DNA of 16,419 nt from Phycisphaerae bacterium (GCA_022842805.1 JALHOX010000040.1:1-16419), one strand, 5' to 3'. Positions 7,211 through 15,964 are shown, counted from the first letter of the stretch. The notes: a model not told the origin generated them from the sequence alone. Program-made: numbers and translations.

Positions 7211-9100
7211 ATCGTTGACGGTCATGATGCAGTAGCCGTGCGGCGGAAAGCTGAGCGAACTGCCGCTGCGTTTGGCGTTGGACAATAAGTCGCTCGCCTT
7301 GGCCGATGCCAGCGGCGCGCCGGTCGGCAGATCGACGGTCGCCGGCTTGGGGGTGAGGTTTGCAACGACCCACGTCGTCTTTCCCTCGTGCCGCCGGGCG
7401 AAGACGAGGATGCCGGATTTCTCCAACGCCTCGGCCCACGGCTCCTTCGCAAACCACTCCAACGTTCCGCGACGCAGGGGGGCATTTTCCGTGCGCAGCT
7501 TCGCGAGCGAGCGATACAAATCGCGCATGCCTGCGTCGGGCGTCTTCCAGTCGATCTCCATCTTTTCAAAGAGCGACAGCTTCTGCGTGTTGCCCGATTC
7601 CTGACCGTTATAGATCAGCGGCACGCCCGGCAGCGCAAACGTGAGCACCGCCGCCAGCCGGGCGCCGCTGGGGCCATAGCGGGCCATTGCGGGCGTGTCC
7701 CAGGCGCACTTGTCGTGGTTATCGCTGAAGCGCAGCCGCATCGCGCCGCGTGGGAACTCGAGATCCTCTTCGACATAGGCCTGACGAAGCTGCGCCGGCG
7801 TGAGCGTTCCCTCTTTCAAGCCGCCCAGCAGCGACCACGTCCGCCAGTCATAGGTCAGGTCAAACGCGGTGAGATGCTCGGCGGGTGCGTCATCCTCGGC
7901 CAACATCATGATGGGCCGCATCTGCTGCAGTTCGGGCACGATGCCATCCCAGAAATCGAGCGGCACCATGCCCGCCACGTCGCAACGGAAGCCGTCGATG
8001 CCGATATCGCGAATCCAATAGGTCATCGCGTCGCGCATGTAGGCCCGCACGCCGGGCACGTCGTAGTTGAGATCGGCGACATCGCTCCAATCGGCGACCG
8101 GCGGCACGATCTTGCCGCTCGCGTCGCGCGTGTACCAATCGGGATGTTTGTCGAAGAGCGGCCCATCCCACGCGGTGTGGTTGGCGACGAGGTCAATGAT
8201 CAACTTCAAGCCGCGGGCGTGGGCCGCTTTCAAGAGCGCCTTGAAATCGTCGATCGTGCCGAACTCAGGATTGGTCGCCGTAAAGTCGGTGACGCTATAG
8301 GGGCTGCCCAGGGTGCCCTTGCGATTCTTCGCGCCGACCGGGTGAATGGGCATCAGCCAGAGCACGGTGACGCCGAGGTCTTTCAGTTCGTCGAGCCGCG
8401 ATTCGAGCCCGCGGAAGGTGCCCTCTTTGCTGAAGGAGCGCAGGTAGACCTCGTAGACGACCGAATCGCGGACCCAGTCGTGCGAGGCGCGGGCCTTGGC
8501 GTTGCGATGTTCGCCGATCAGCAGTTCGTTGAGCGACTCTTTGTAGGTCGCGAGGTAAACGGGCCGAATGATTCCGCCCGGCCCGCCATGATCGACGATC
8601 CGCACGGCGAGGGTATTCGCACCCGGCTTCACGCGGCCCGCGTCGAGCGCCACCGCGAAACGCCGATCGACGCGCGTCTCCTTGGCGATCTCGACGCCGT
8701 TGAGATAGACCGTCGCCTCGTCGTCGACGCCGGTGAAGAGCAGCGCGAACTTGTCCATTCCCGCGGGACGGGTGCCGGGCAGCGTGAACTCGCGGCGAAA
8801 CCAGCCGATGCCGTCGTAGGGGGGCATGGTGAAATCGTCCCAGTTGCCGGGGACGTGCATGGCGCGCCAACTGCCGTCGCCGGTGCTGCCCGGCTTGGCG
8901 GCGGCGGGCCCCTCAAACCAGCGCTCGCGCACGCCGACGTCCTGCGGGTCGATGCGGAAGAGCCATTCGTCGGCGAGGGGGGTGCGATGGGCGCTCAAGT
9001 CGGGGGACTCCTGGGAAAGGGCGGCATTTGTGACGAGCAGCGCTGCGCAGATCGCGGCGATGCGGGAAGTTGGCCAATGGGTCCGGTGGTTTCTCAACAT
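7208..9100 (-). CDS. Secreted GH13 alpha-amylase-family enzyme with N-terminal GH2-like jelly-roll domain
   Basis: Start at ATG 9100 gives 630 aa beginning with a basic n-region and a signal peptide (IAAICAALLVTNAALS, likely cleavage near residue 29); no strong ribosome binding site is seen. Residues about 40-185 form a beta-sandwich like the sugar-binding domain of GH2 enzymes (VPGNW, GWFRREF, VYLNGVEI). The (beta/alpha)8 barrel follows from about 212, with GH13 region I DLVANH at 303-308, nucleophile D374 in GFRCDVA, acid/base E402 in LAEDD, and NHD at 461-463. A C-terminal beta domain (about 560-630) closes it. All three catalytic acids are present, so it should act on alpha-glucosidic bonds, probably periplasmic or secreted; the exact substrate cannot be read. 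The stop lies within a 21-bp repeat. The gene is 97 bp downstream of the AraC-type regulator, which may control it. Confidence 0.92.
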   Translation of the reverse strand: MLRNHRTHWPTSRIAAICAALLVTNAALSQESPDLSAHRTPLADEWLFRIDPQDVGVRERWFEGPAAAKPGSTGDGSWRAMHVPGNWDDFTMPPYDGIGWFRREFTLPGTRPAGMDKFALLFTGVDDEATVYLNGVEIAKETRVDRRFAVALDAGRVKPGANTLAVRIVDHGGPGGIIRPVYLATYKESLNELLIGEHRNAKARASHDWVRDSVVYEVYLRSFSKEGTFRGLESRLDELKDLGVTVLWLMPIHPVGAKNRKGTLGSPYSVTDFTATNPEFGTIDDFKALLKAAHARGLKLIIDLVANHTAWDGPLFDKHPDWYTRDASGKIVPPVADWSDVADLNYDVPGVRAYMRDAMTYWIRDIGIDGFRCDVAGMVPLDFWDGIVPELQQMRPIMMLAEDDAPAEHLTAFDLTYDWRTWSLLGGLKEGTLTPAQLRQAYVEEDLEFPRGAMRLRFSDNHDKCAWDTPAMARYGPSGARLAAVLTFALPGVPLIYNGQESGNTQKLSLFEKMEIDWKTPDAGMRDLYRSLAKLRTENAPLRRGTLEWFAKEPWAEALEKSGILVFARRHEGKTTWVVANLTPKPATVDLPTGAPLASAKASDLLSNAKRSGSSLSFPPHGYCIMTVND

Positions 9101-9197
9101 GGGCGAAATCGTAGCGGGTGCGAGTGCAGATTCGCGGGAGTTGCGGCAGTGCACGAGCGAGAATTGAAAAACCGGCGGTTGCACTTTTCGCCCAGGC

Positions 9198-10061
9198 TCA
9201 AACTCCTCGACCGCGTCCCCGCACCGGCACCGCAATCTCCGTGCTCACGATCGCGACCTCTGCCAGCGGGCGATGAACCTGGTAGAACTCCACGCAGGGC
9301 AGGCCCAGACAAACCAGCGACCGCTCGCGGCGGATTCGCCCGAAGACTTGCTGGTACGCCGCGGGCAGCGATGCCAGCGGGCCGACGTTGGTGGTTAATG
9401 CAAACAATCCGCCGGCAAATCGCTGATGGCCGACGGTCCTTTCACTTCGAAAACTCTCGGGGACGCGCAGCGCCGCGTCGAAGCGGAGATCTTCGGGTCG
9501 CGTGATACCGGGGGCGTCGTGAGCGATCCCCATCAGCACATACGGCTCGCGCAGGCCTCGCCGCCGAGCCCAGCCGATGAGCTTGTCCCAGAGCGCGACC
9601 GGCACGTCCTCGTAGGGCCCGTAATGGCGGATGAACGCCAGCGACATCGGTTGCAGCGTGCGCACGACGGTGTTGGAGAGCGACGTCGGCGCCGCGGACT
9701 CAACCCGCTGCGGCGGCTCCGCCTCGCTCGAAGCCGGCAGTTTGCCCTTCGCTCGAAAGGCGCGCGGCGCGAGGCCAAAGCGCCGTCGAAACGCGCGGCT
9801 GAAGGTTTCGTGACAGGTAAATCCGCAATCGAGCGCGATCCGCAAAATGCTGTCTTCGAGCAACACCAGACGCAGCGCGGCGCGCTCCAGACGAAGCCGC
9901 AATGTGTATTGCTTCGGCGTCTCGTCCATCATGCCGGCGAAGCGGCGAAGAAAATGGGGCGCGGAGCAGCCCGCGATGGCGGCGACGGCACCGAGAGAAA
10001 TGTCGCTGTCGAGATGGGCTTGAATGTAGGTCAGAACCTTCGTCAGCGCGGCGTCATCCAT
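9198..10061 (-). CDS. AraC-family regulator with GyrI-like effector domain
   Basis: The 287-aa product opens with the AraC/XylS DNA-binding domain: helix-turn-helix 1 at about 23-42 (LGAVAAIAGCSAPHFLRRF) and helix-turn-helix 2 at about 72-93, ending in the family signature FSRAFRRRFGLAPRAF. A Ser/Glu/Pro-rich linker (105-128) joins it to a GyrI-like/AraC effector-binding domain (about 130-285, with RHYGPYEDVP and a PCVEFYQVH C-terminal motif). The order DNA-binding first, effector domain last, is that of the Rob/SoxS-like group that senses small amphipathic or cationic ligands. It follows the four-helix membrane protein gene by only 60 bp, so the two are probably co-transcribed, and it precedes the amylase gene. 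Its target is not evident. Start ATG 10061 gives the expected N-terminus; the ribosome binding site is weak (AGGCGAG). Confidence 0.92.
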   Translation of the reverse strand: MDDAALTKVLTYIQAHLDSDISLGAVAAIAGCSAPHFLRRFAGMMDETPKQYTLRLRLERAALRLVLLEDSILRIALDCGFTCHETFSRAFRRRFGLAPRAFRAKGKLPASSEAEPPQRVESAAPTSLSNTVVRTLQPMSLAFIRHYGPYEDVPVALWDKLIGWARRRGLREPYVLMGIAHDAPGITRPEDLRFDAALRVPESFRSERTVGHQRFAGGLFALTTNVGPLASLPAAYQQVFGRIRRERSLVCLGLPCVEFYQVHRPLAEVAIVSTEIAVPVRGRGRGV

Positions 10062-10121
10062 AGCGCGGGGCTCGCCTGATCAAAGAACTGCTGGTGAAGA
10101 ACCGGAATTCGAAGTCTCATG

Positions 10122-10556
10122 CTAACCGGCGCCCGCCGGCACGCGAGCCGCGCCGATCTGAACCGCTGCCAGCGCGCCCAAGTAGACCGCCGCCAGCTTT
10201 GTCAGAAACGAGACCGTGAACATCGCGGCGATCTTGCCGTTGATCCCGGCGGTGAGCAAGACGGCTAAGTCCACGAGAAAATAGACCGCCCAGATCGTGA
10301 GCGCGGCCTTGAACGCCAGCGAAGGACTCCACCACCCAGCGACCCAGTAGCCAGCGAGAAACATGAGCGGCATGCCGGCGATGATGCTGCAATAGGGAGC
10401 GGCGACCTTGATGTGCTCCTGGTAGTACTGCGGCGGATGGCCCGGATTGATCAGATGGCCGTAAGCGACCATGTACAAGACGCTGGCGACGACATTCAAC
10501 ACCATCACCAACAGTGCCACGCCGAACAACCAAGCCAAGCGGTCGAGAGTCATCAT
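10122..10556 (-). CDS. Four-helix integral membrane protein, 144 aa
   Basis: Two adjacent ATGs (10556 and 10553) follow GGAGG by 4 and 7 nt, a strong Shine-Dalgarno; the second has the better spacing. Four membrane helices are visible at about 6-30, 53-74, 82-104 and 108-130. A conserved-looking loop between helices 1 and 2 reads YGHLINPGHPPQYYQEH and is followed by APYCSIIAGMPLMF, which resembles a family of uncharacterised small bacterial membrane proteins often found beside AraC/GyrI or stress-type regulators (recollection, not checked). It lies 60 bp upstream of the AraC-type regulator in the same direction, so they may form a two-gene operon in which the regulator senses something the membrane protein handles. 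Function unknown. Confidence 0.82.
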   Translation of the reverse strand: MMTLDRLAWLFGVALLVMVLNVVASVLYMVAYGHLINPGHPPQYYQEHIKVAAPYCSIIAGMPLMFLAGYWVAGWWSPSLAFKAALTIWAVYFLVDLAVLLTAGINGKIAAMFTVSFLTKLAAVYLGALAAVQIGAARVPAGAG

Positions 10557-10882
10557 TGTGCCTCCGAGGCGGATTTCGCTGCATCTGGCTGCATCGCGAA
10601 GGCCACGGTATCTCGCGCCGGATCGCTGTTCTTGACGTTTCTTGCGCCGGGCCGCCCAAAAGCCGCTGATTCCGCGTCAAGTGGCAACGGGATCGGGCGA
10701 GCGCGGCGAGGAAGCGGCGGGCCCCTCGATTCAGCGCTCGCGGACGCCGACCTCCTGCGGGTCGATGCGGTTTATGCCGCCGCCGTGCGGCTGCAATGAA
10801 GTGGTCGCCCCCCAAAGTCCCCCGACCGCGTTCATGAACATTGGCGCAACCGGCCGCGCGCCGTCCGAATCATCGAACGTCT
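10557..10882. other. Intergenic region with decayed amylase fragment
   Basis: This 326-bp gap between leftward genes has no convincing intact coding frame. It holds the strong ribosome binding site of the membrane protein at its left end and a 57-bp decayed copy of amylase-gene sequence in the middle. TTGACG occurs leftward near 10678 and could be a -35 element, but I see no matching -10. Confidence 0.5.
10714..10770 (-). pseudogene. 57-bp decayed copy of the amylase N-terminal coding segment
   Basis: This stretch matches 8901-8957 at 52 of 57 positions. Read on the minus strand in the corresponding frame it gives RIDPQEVGVRER, stop, IEGPAAS, against RIDPQDVGVRERWFEGPAAA in the amylase protein (residues 49-68). 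The W codon has become TGA. Similarity ends sharply on both sides, so only a fragment remains, either of a lost paralogue or of a short gene conversion or duplication. Confidence 0.7.
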
Positions 10883-12148
10883 TCAGCCGCCGGTGATCAA
10901 CGCCACGAACGGTGAAATGTCGCCGACCGTGACGAAGCCGTCGGCGTTAATGTCGCCGAGGCTGATATCGCATGTTGGATAGGCGATTGGATATCCGGCG
11001 GGATCGCTAAGCGCCAGCACAAATCCGCTGACATCGCCGACGGAGACCACGCCGTCGCAATTCATATCGCCGACGGTCCGGCTGCAGAGCTCCAGCGCGG
11101 TATACGCGCTGGAGCGCACTCCGCACTCGTTCGCCACCGTAAACCAGTAGTTCGCCGCGTCGTCGGGTCCGACATTCTGAATCGTGAGATTGGGGGTGAA
11201 TGCGCCGCTGACGATGGATCCGCCGGGCTGGGGACCATCGATCAACTCGCCGCGGAGGCGATGGGTCCAGCGCATGGTGGCGGGCGGTGCGGCGTTCGTT
11301 TCGGCGTTGATCTGGACTGTTCCACCCGCGCACACGGAGACGGCAGCTGGGGCGGTGGCCGTCAGCAGATCGCCGGTGGCGATCAGGAGGTTGTTAAAGT
11401 TGACGCCTGGGGTCGCGGCCTCGATTCCGAAGTAGGTCAGCGGTCGTGCCAAGTCGACTTTTGTCGCCGCGATCTGGGTTTCGCCGGCGACGGCGGACAC
11501 GGTTTGCGTCGCGGGGTCAAATGTGAAGTCTAAGTGGATCCAGCCTGAGTTCAGGATGCCGGCGAGGTCAGCGGTACCTGTGGCGACGATCTCGGCGCCG
11601 TTCTGGTAGATCGTGTACTGCCCTAGTCCATTGAGCGACATCCATAGCGCACCGTGCGTCATGAAGTTATTGGTGAGCTGGGGGCTGGTGGAGAATCCGA
11701 AGTAGCCGGTGCTGGTATCGGAGAGGAAAAATACAACATCGATCGACGTGACGAAGGCAGTGCTCGGCGGGGCGAACGGCACGAAGGCAGCGGCGGTAAC
11801 GTCGGGCCAAGCCGTCCCATTGGAGAGATCCAGCGGATCGAACTCGGCCGGATCGTCGCTTGTCGCGGCGAAGGACCAGCGTGGAACTCCGTTATCGCCA
11901 CAGATCCAACGGGTTCCGTCTGCGGGAACCTGGAGCCAAAAGTCGTTCAGAGTGTCGCCGATCCCGGCATCGCGCATTCGCCCGTTCCCGCCGTGCAGTC
12001 GGGAACCGAGACGAAAGCTCTCTTTCACGATCACTTCACACTGGGCCACGGCGCTTGGGGCGGCGGCCAAGGCCAGCGCCGCGACGCACGCCGAGGTAAA
12101 TAGGCGGATGCGAGTGCGGGTCGAGGTGTGAAGGAATAAGCAGTTCAC
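10883..12148 (-). CDS. Secreted protein with Ig-like domain and dockerin-like C-terminus
   Basis: The start is GTG at 12148, chosen because AGGAG sits 6 nt upstream; it gives 421 aa with a signal peptide (RTRIRLFTSACVAALALAAA, cleavage after AVA at about residue 35). The frame runs upstream to an ATG at 12325, but that adds a non-signal-like leader. After the signal comes a beta-rich region (about 36-255) resembling a concanavalin/LamG-type sandwich but not firmly assignable. Then an Ig-like domain (about 265-355, ending in DDAANYWFTVANECG). The last 65 residues hold two calcium-loop motifs, DMNCDGVVSVGD and DINADGFVTVGD, each followed by a short helix. This is the dockerin-type module typical of planctomycete secreted proteins. 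Likely extracellular or cell-surface; no catalytic site is seen. Confidence 0.86.
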   Translation of the reverse strand: MNCLFLHTSTRTRIRLFTSACVAALALAAAPSAVAQCEVIVKESFRLGSRLHGGNGRMRDAGIGDTLNDFWLQVPADGTRWICGDNGVPRWSFAATSDDPAEFDPLDLSNGTAWPDVTAAAFVPFAPPSTAFVTSIDVVFFLSDTSTGYFGFSTSPQLTNNFMTHGALWMSLNGLGQYTIYQNGAEIVATGTADLAGILNSGWIHLDFTFDPATQTVSAVAGETQIAATKVDLARPLTYFGIEAATPGVNFNNLLIATGDLLTATAPAAVSVCAGGTVQINAETNAAPPATMRWTHRLRGELIDGPQPGGSIVSGAFTPNLTIQNVGPDDAANYWFTVANECGVRSSAYTALELCSRTVGDMNCDGVVSVGDVSGFVLALSDPAGYPIAYPTCDISLGDINADGFVTVGDISPFVALITGG

Positions 12149-12154
12149 GAAGTG

Positions 12155-12181
12155 CTCCTGGGTCCGGCCCGGCCACGACCC
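12155..12181 (-). promoter_or_regulatory. Shine-Dalgarno AGGAG and adjacent 5' hairpin that decide the GTG start
   Basis: AGGAG (complement of 12155-12159) stands 6 nt before GTG 12148 and is the best ribosome binding site in the region. Directly upstream, GGGTC and GACCC (12160-12164 with 12177-12181), with GGCC-rich inner pairing, can form a small hairpin in the mRNA leader; any role in regulating translation is speculative. Confidence 0.6.
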
Positions 12182-12392
12182 GCGCGATCTGCTCGACAGG
12201 GGCTCCAATGCCGCTCTGCGGACGATGCGTTCTTCGGTCGTGGGGCCGATGGCCCAGCAGAGACCGCAATAGCCGTAGAAATACAGGGCGGACTTTCGCC
12301 GCGGCACCGCCGCAAGGCGAATCACTCCGCGCTGGAGGGGGTGGGCCCCTGCCGACGGCGGATGGAGGATCGAGCGACTGCTGCTCGGTGAT

Positions 12393-13799
12393 TCACAATC
12401 GCAGCGTCATTTGCACGTACACGAAATCGCCGCGATCAAAGTCGTTGTCCGCCGGCGGGACGACGTTGTTGGCGACCTGACCGGGAATGAAGTGGGAGTA
12501 GCCGAGTTCGAGATTCATGTGTTCGTTGACACGATAGACGCCGCGGAACTCAAGCTCATGGCCGATGAACGTGCTTCCGCCGGCGGCGATGCGCCGGCCG
12601 GTCGCGCCCCAGTTATCGCGGTCGCTGGCGAGCCAATACATGCCGTAGGCAAAGTCGAGCTGCAGGTCTTTCAGCGGTGCGAAATCGAGCCGCAGCTTGG
12701 GCGCGATCGTGTTTTCCCAAATGAACAGGTCGCTGGTCGAGAGAAAGTGGGCCGCGCCGAAGAGGCGATCGAACCGCTGCGTCGTGCCGTCGCTGCGATC
12801 TTCGTCGCCGCTGGCATAGAGCGTGGAGAAGCTCAACCGCGGATCCCACGCCGCGTCGAAGCTGTAACCGACTTCGCCGGCGGCGGCGAAGGCGCGGTGC
12901 GTTCGGTCGCCGTCTTCGCCGACTTGATACGCCACGTTTGCGTCGTAGTCCCAGCCGCTCTCGCCAATTAACCCGAAGACGCGGACGCCGGGAGTGTGGA
13001 TCAGGCGATCGGTCAGGGCCGGATCGCTGCGGCGATCGACGTCGAGGAGGAAGTAGTACGGCTCGATCTGAATCAGCGGTTCCCAGCCGCGCCAGGAGAA
13101 GGTCGCGCCGTAGAGGACGCGCTCGTCGTCGGAGCCGTCGAGTCGACGCAGGCGGCGCTCCACCGGTCTCACTGCGAGGATGTTCAGTTCGTAGGGCGAT
13201 TTCGATTCGCCGGCGCGCAGCCGCAGGCCGTCGAAGGCGTTGGTGGTGTTTCGCCAGCGATTGCGGGCGAAGAGGCGACGATCGATCAGCTCAAATGACA
13301 TGCGCCCGGCCTGGAGGCGCAGCGGCTCGCGCGGGCCGAGGGCGTCTTCGAAGAATAGCTCCGCGAAGCCCTGCTGCAGGTCGGCTTCGTTGGTGTCGCG
13401 ATCGGAGTCGCCAAAACGCGTGCCGAATTCGCGTGAGTCCTGAATCTCGACGCCGAAGCGGAGCGGGTCGAGGACTTCGCGGATCCCGAAATAGGCCCGC
13501 GAACGGAGCAGAAACTGGTCGTCGTAGGTGAGCGGACTGCGACGGGCGTCCTGATGGCGATACTCGTAGCGGGTGCGCTGCTCGAGGCCGAAGTCGAGCC
13601 AAGCGGGGGCCGGCGAGGTGAGCGGGGAATCGGCGGCGGCGTTGGGCAGCGTTCGCACATACTCCGGGGGCTCGCTGTCGAGCCGGACGCCCCAGGCGCG
13701 GGTGCGAGGAGGGCCGTCCTTGCGCGCGGGTTGCGAAGCCGGAGCAGCGGGTTGCGCCAGCGCAGCCTGCGCGGCGAAGAGCAGCGTCGTCGCGAACAT
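12393..13799 (-). CDS. Outer membrane beta-barrel, alginate-export (AlgE-like) family
   Basis: The 468-aa protein (ATG 13799) begins with a short apolar signal peptide ending in AALAQ. A Pro/Ala-rich linker follows, then a barrel of alternating amphipathic strands from about residue 65: WLDFGLEQRTRYEYRHQD opens it, and FLLRSRAYFGIREV, PLRLQAGRMSFELIDRRLF and the later GYSFDA, HELEFRGVYRVNEHMNLELGYSHF are typical of the alginate export family. It ends in QMTLRL, an aromatic/aliphatic-alternating last strand suited to BAM recognition although the final residue is Leu. Family members are porin-like outer membrane proteins, some exporting alginate, but no alginate genes are nearby, so the substrate is unknown. 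The signal lacks a positive n-region from this ATG; a CTG at 13820 with GGAG 7 nt upstream would add seven residues including an Arg and is a credible alternative start. Confidence 0.86.
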   Translation of the reverse strand: MFATTLLFAAQAALAQPAAPASQPARKDGPPRTRAWGVRLDSEPPEYVRTLPNAAADSPLTSPAPAWLDFGLEQRTRYEYRHQDARRSPLTYDDQFLLRSRAYFGIREVLDPLRFGVEIQDSREFGTRFGDSDRDTNEADLQQGFAELFFEDALGPREPLRLQAGRMSFELIDRRLFARNRWRNTTNAFDGLRLRAGESKSPYELNILAVRPVERRLRRLDGSDDERVLYGATFSWRGWEPLIQIEPYYFLLDVDRRSDPALTDRLIHTPGVRVFGLIGESGWDYDANVAYQVGEDGDRTHRAFAAAGEVGYSFDAAWDPRLSFSTLYASGDEDRSDGTTQRFDRLFGAAHFLSTSDLFIWENTIAPKLRLDFAPLKDLQLDFAYGMYWLASDRDNWGATGRRIAAGGSTFIGHELEFRGVYRVNEHMNLELGYSHFIPGQVANNVVPPADNDFDRGDFVYVQMTLRL

Positions 13800-13817
13800 G
13801 CGGGTGAGCGGATGTGG

Positions 13818-13831
13818 CAGACGGCATCTCC
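13818..13831 (-). promoter_or_regulatory. Shine-Dalgarno suggesting a CTG start for the barrel protein
   Basis: GGAG (complement of 13828-13831) is followed 7 nt later by CTG (13820-13818), in frame with the ATG at 13799. No comparable site precedes the ATG. Starting here would give the signal peptide a basic n-region. Confidence 0.35.
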
Positions 13832-13949
13832 GTTGCGATTGGCGCAGAATAACAAAAGCTCCTACGGAATCTGCGGCGAGCCGGAGAGATGGGAGGCGGG
13901 AGTGGGCGGTGGATGGTCAAATCGCAGGCAAGAGGGGCGGATTGGGGTC

Positions 13950-15959
13950 TCAGCCCAGCGCGCGCCGATCACCGGCGCGGGTGGTGATCTTTGCGGCGTC
14001 GAGGCGCTCCATCAGAGGGACGACGACTTTGCGCGATGAGCCGAGCACGTCGCGAATTTCACTGATCAGCAGCGGGCCGCGCTGCTGAATCGCGCCGCGG
14101 ATCGCCGCGACGACGCTTTCCCACGCGCTTCGGTGCAGCAGCAACGCGCCGATGGGGGCATCGCCGCGGGCTTGCACCGTTGCGCGGCCCCGGGGCGGCG
14201 GCGTGAGCTCGCCGTCGATCAGGATCAGGTCGCCGCGGGTCACTGCGAGCTGGGCCAATTCGTACAGCCGCTGCGCGTTCTTCTCGGTTCGCAGCGGCAG
14301 CGCCGCGAAGCCGGGCGGGGCCAATCCGGAGGATTCGTATAGTTGCAGCAGAGACTGATAGAGCTCGTGGTCGGCGGGCGGCAATGCCGGGCCGGCGGCT
14401 GCATTGGCGGTAGCCGCGGCCGGCAACACACGGCCGCCCTGCTCGCTCAGTGAACCGCTCGCCAGGAGGCGCTGGATCAATTCGGCATGAAAGCGCGACG
14501 GACAGAACGGCGGCAGCCATCTCGCGAGGTCGGCGACGGGAGCACCGCCGGAGCGCGGGTGATCGGCCGCGAATCGTTCGATGCGGCGGGTGAGGGCGGT
14601 CGTCAGTTCGCGCAGCGCCGAAGTGGGCACGACCAGCGTCTGGGCGGCGGCGTGCAGGCGGACGATGTCGCCGGCGGATTCGAGGTCGCGCAGGATCGAT
14701 TCGGTCGCAAACGCGTCTGCCGCGCCGCAGATCGTGCTCAGCTCTGCCGGCGCGATCGGCCGCCACTGGGCCATTCGAATCGCCGCGAGCAGGCGGGTGG
14801 AGATATCGGCTGCGCCGAGCGTCGCGGGCCAATCTTCAGAATTCCGGGCGCGGGCTCGCAGGGGCGCCGGGTGCAGCACTTGGCCGCCGCCGAGGGTTTG
14901 CGCGGCGCTTTCGGTACGGATGACAAAGCGCTGGCCATACGCCGCCACGATCGGCGCGGCGACTCGGATTCGTGCGGGGATGTCGGCATGGCGACCGGGC
15001 GGAAGCGGGGCGGCGACATGCAGCTCGGCGAGGCACTCCGTCGTAGCCAGATGTAGCCGCACGCGCAGGCGCGAGACCGGCTTGCGACCCAGCACAAGAA
15101 GATCGACGAGCCGGACCAGCAGTTCGTTGCGCGGCTGCAAATAGCCGGGCGTCGCCAACTCGCAGCCACGGCCCGCTTCGGCGACCTCGACCCCCGGCAG
15201 GTTGATGGCCAGTCGGCGACGGCCGCTCGATCGGTCGAGTTCGCTCTGATGGGTTTGAATCTCGCGCACGCGGACGGTGCGGGCGGCGGGCAGCAGTTGC
15301 AACTCATCGCCGACGCCGACGTCGCCGTGCCAGACGGTGCCGGTCACGACGGTTCCGCGGCCCGAGATGGAGAAGGCGCGGTCGATCGGCATGCGAAACC
15401 AGCGGTAGGCGGCACGCTCGGCGGCCGTTTCGGCGGTCGCCAGCTTGGCGAGCAGCGACAGCAATTCGGCCACGCCGGCGCCGCTCGCGGCGGACGTGGC
15501 GACGGCGGCGATGGGATCGATGGCGAGCGAGCGCAGCAGCGCGACGGCTTCGTCGCGGACAAAATCGACGACGTCAGGCGGCGCCAGGTCGGATTTGGTG
15601 ATGACGACGACGCAACGCGAGACGTCGAGCAGCGCGAGTAGGTGGGCGTGCTCGCGGGTCTGGGGCATCAGCCCCTCGTTGGCGGCGACGATCAGCAGCG
15701 CGAGGTCTATGCCCACGGCGCCCGCGACCATATTGCGGATGAAGCGCTCGTGGCCGGGCACGTCGACAAAGTAGAGGCTGGCGCCGGCCTCGCGTGTGTG
15801 GGCAAAGCCGAGGTCGATGGTCATGCCGCGGGCGCGCTCCTCGGGCAGGCGATCGGGGTCGATGCCGGTGAGGGCGCGGACGAGGCTGCTTTTGCCGTGG
15901 TCGATGTGGCCGGCGGTGCCGATGATGAGACGGGGCGAAGCGGCAGCGGAGTGATTCAT
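13950..15959 (-). CDS. selB: Selenocysteine-specific translation elongation factor SelB
   Basis: Start ATG 15959 gives 669 aa, close to the usual 610-650. The GTPase domain has G1 GHIDHGKS at 17-24, switch region GMTIDLGF at 45-52 (the SelB signature), G3 DVPGHE at 66-71 and G4 TKSD at 121-124. Domains II and III follow (GRGTVVTGTVWHG region), then the C-terminal winged-helix domains that bind the SECIS stem-loop in mRNA, ending in a last one with SSRKVVVPLMERLD and GDRRALG. SelB delivers selenocysteyl-tRNA to recoded UGA codons, so this organism should make selenoproteins. selA, selC and selD are not in the window. The gene lies 136 bp downstream of a glutathione peroxidase gene in the same direction, separated by inverted octamer arrays. 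No strong ribosome binding site is seen at the start. Confidence 0.95.
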   Translation of the reverse strand: MNHSAAASPRLIIGTAGHIDHGKSSLVRALTGIDPDRLPEERARGMTIDLGFAHTREAGASLYFVDVPGHERFIRNMVAGAVGIDLALLIVAANEGLMPQTREHAHLLALLDVSRCVVVITKSDLAPPDVVDFVRDEAVALLRSLAIDPIAAVATSAASGAGVAELLSLLAKLATAETAAERAAYRWFRMPIDRAFSISGRGTVVTGTVWHGDVGVGDELQLLPAARTVRVREIQTHQSELDRSSGRRRLAINLPGVEVAEAGRGCELATPGYLQPRNELLVRLVDLLVLGRKPVSRLRVRLHLATTECLAELHVAAPLPPGRHADIPARIRVAAPIVAAYGQRFVIRTESAAQTLGGGQVLHPAPLRARARNSEDWPATLGAADISTRLLAAIRMAQWRPIAPAELSTICGAADAFATESILRDLESAGDIVRLHAAAQTLVVPTSALRELTTALTRRIERFAADHPRSGGAPVADLARWLPPFCPSRFHAELIQRLLASGSLSEQGGRVLPAAATANAAAGPALPPADHELYQSLLQLYESSGLAPPGFAALPLRTEKNAQRLYELAQLAVTRGDLILIDGELTPPPRGRATVQARGDAPIGALLLHRSAWESVVAAIRGAIQQRGPLLISEIRDVLGSSRKVVVPLMERLDAAKITTRAGDRRALG

Positions 15960-15964
15960 GGGGC

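Noticed and set aside
7388..9505. 705-residue plus-strand open frame antisense to the amylase gene
   Set aside because: The minus strand holds all GH13 catalytic motifs; the plus-strand product has none and also runs into the AraC gene antisense.
10117..10815. 232-residue minus-strand frame over the membrane protein and the spacer
   Set aside because: Arg/His/Gly-rich translation with no motif; the four-helix protein in the other frame has a strong Shine-Dalgarno.
12149..12325. ATG start at 12325 for the dockerin protein
   Set aside because: It would put 59 residues in front of a good signal peptide, whereas GTG 12148 has AGGAG at correct spacing.
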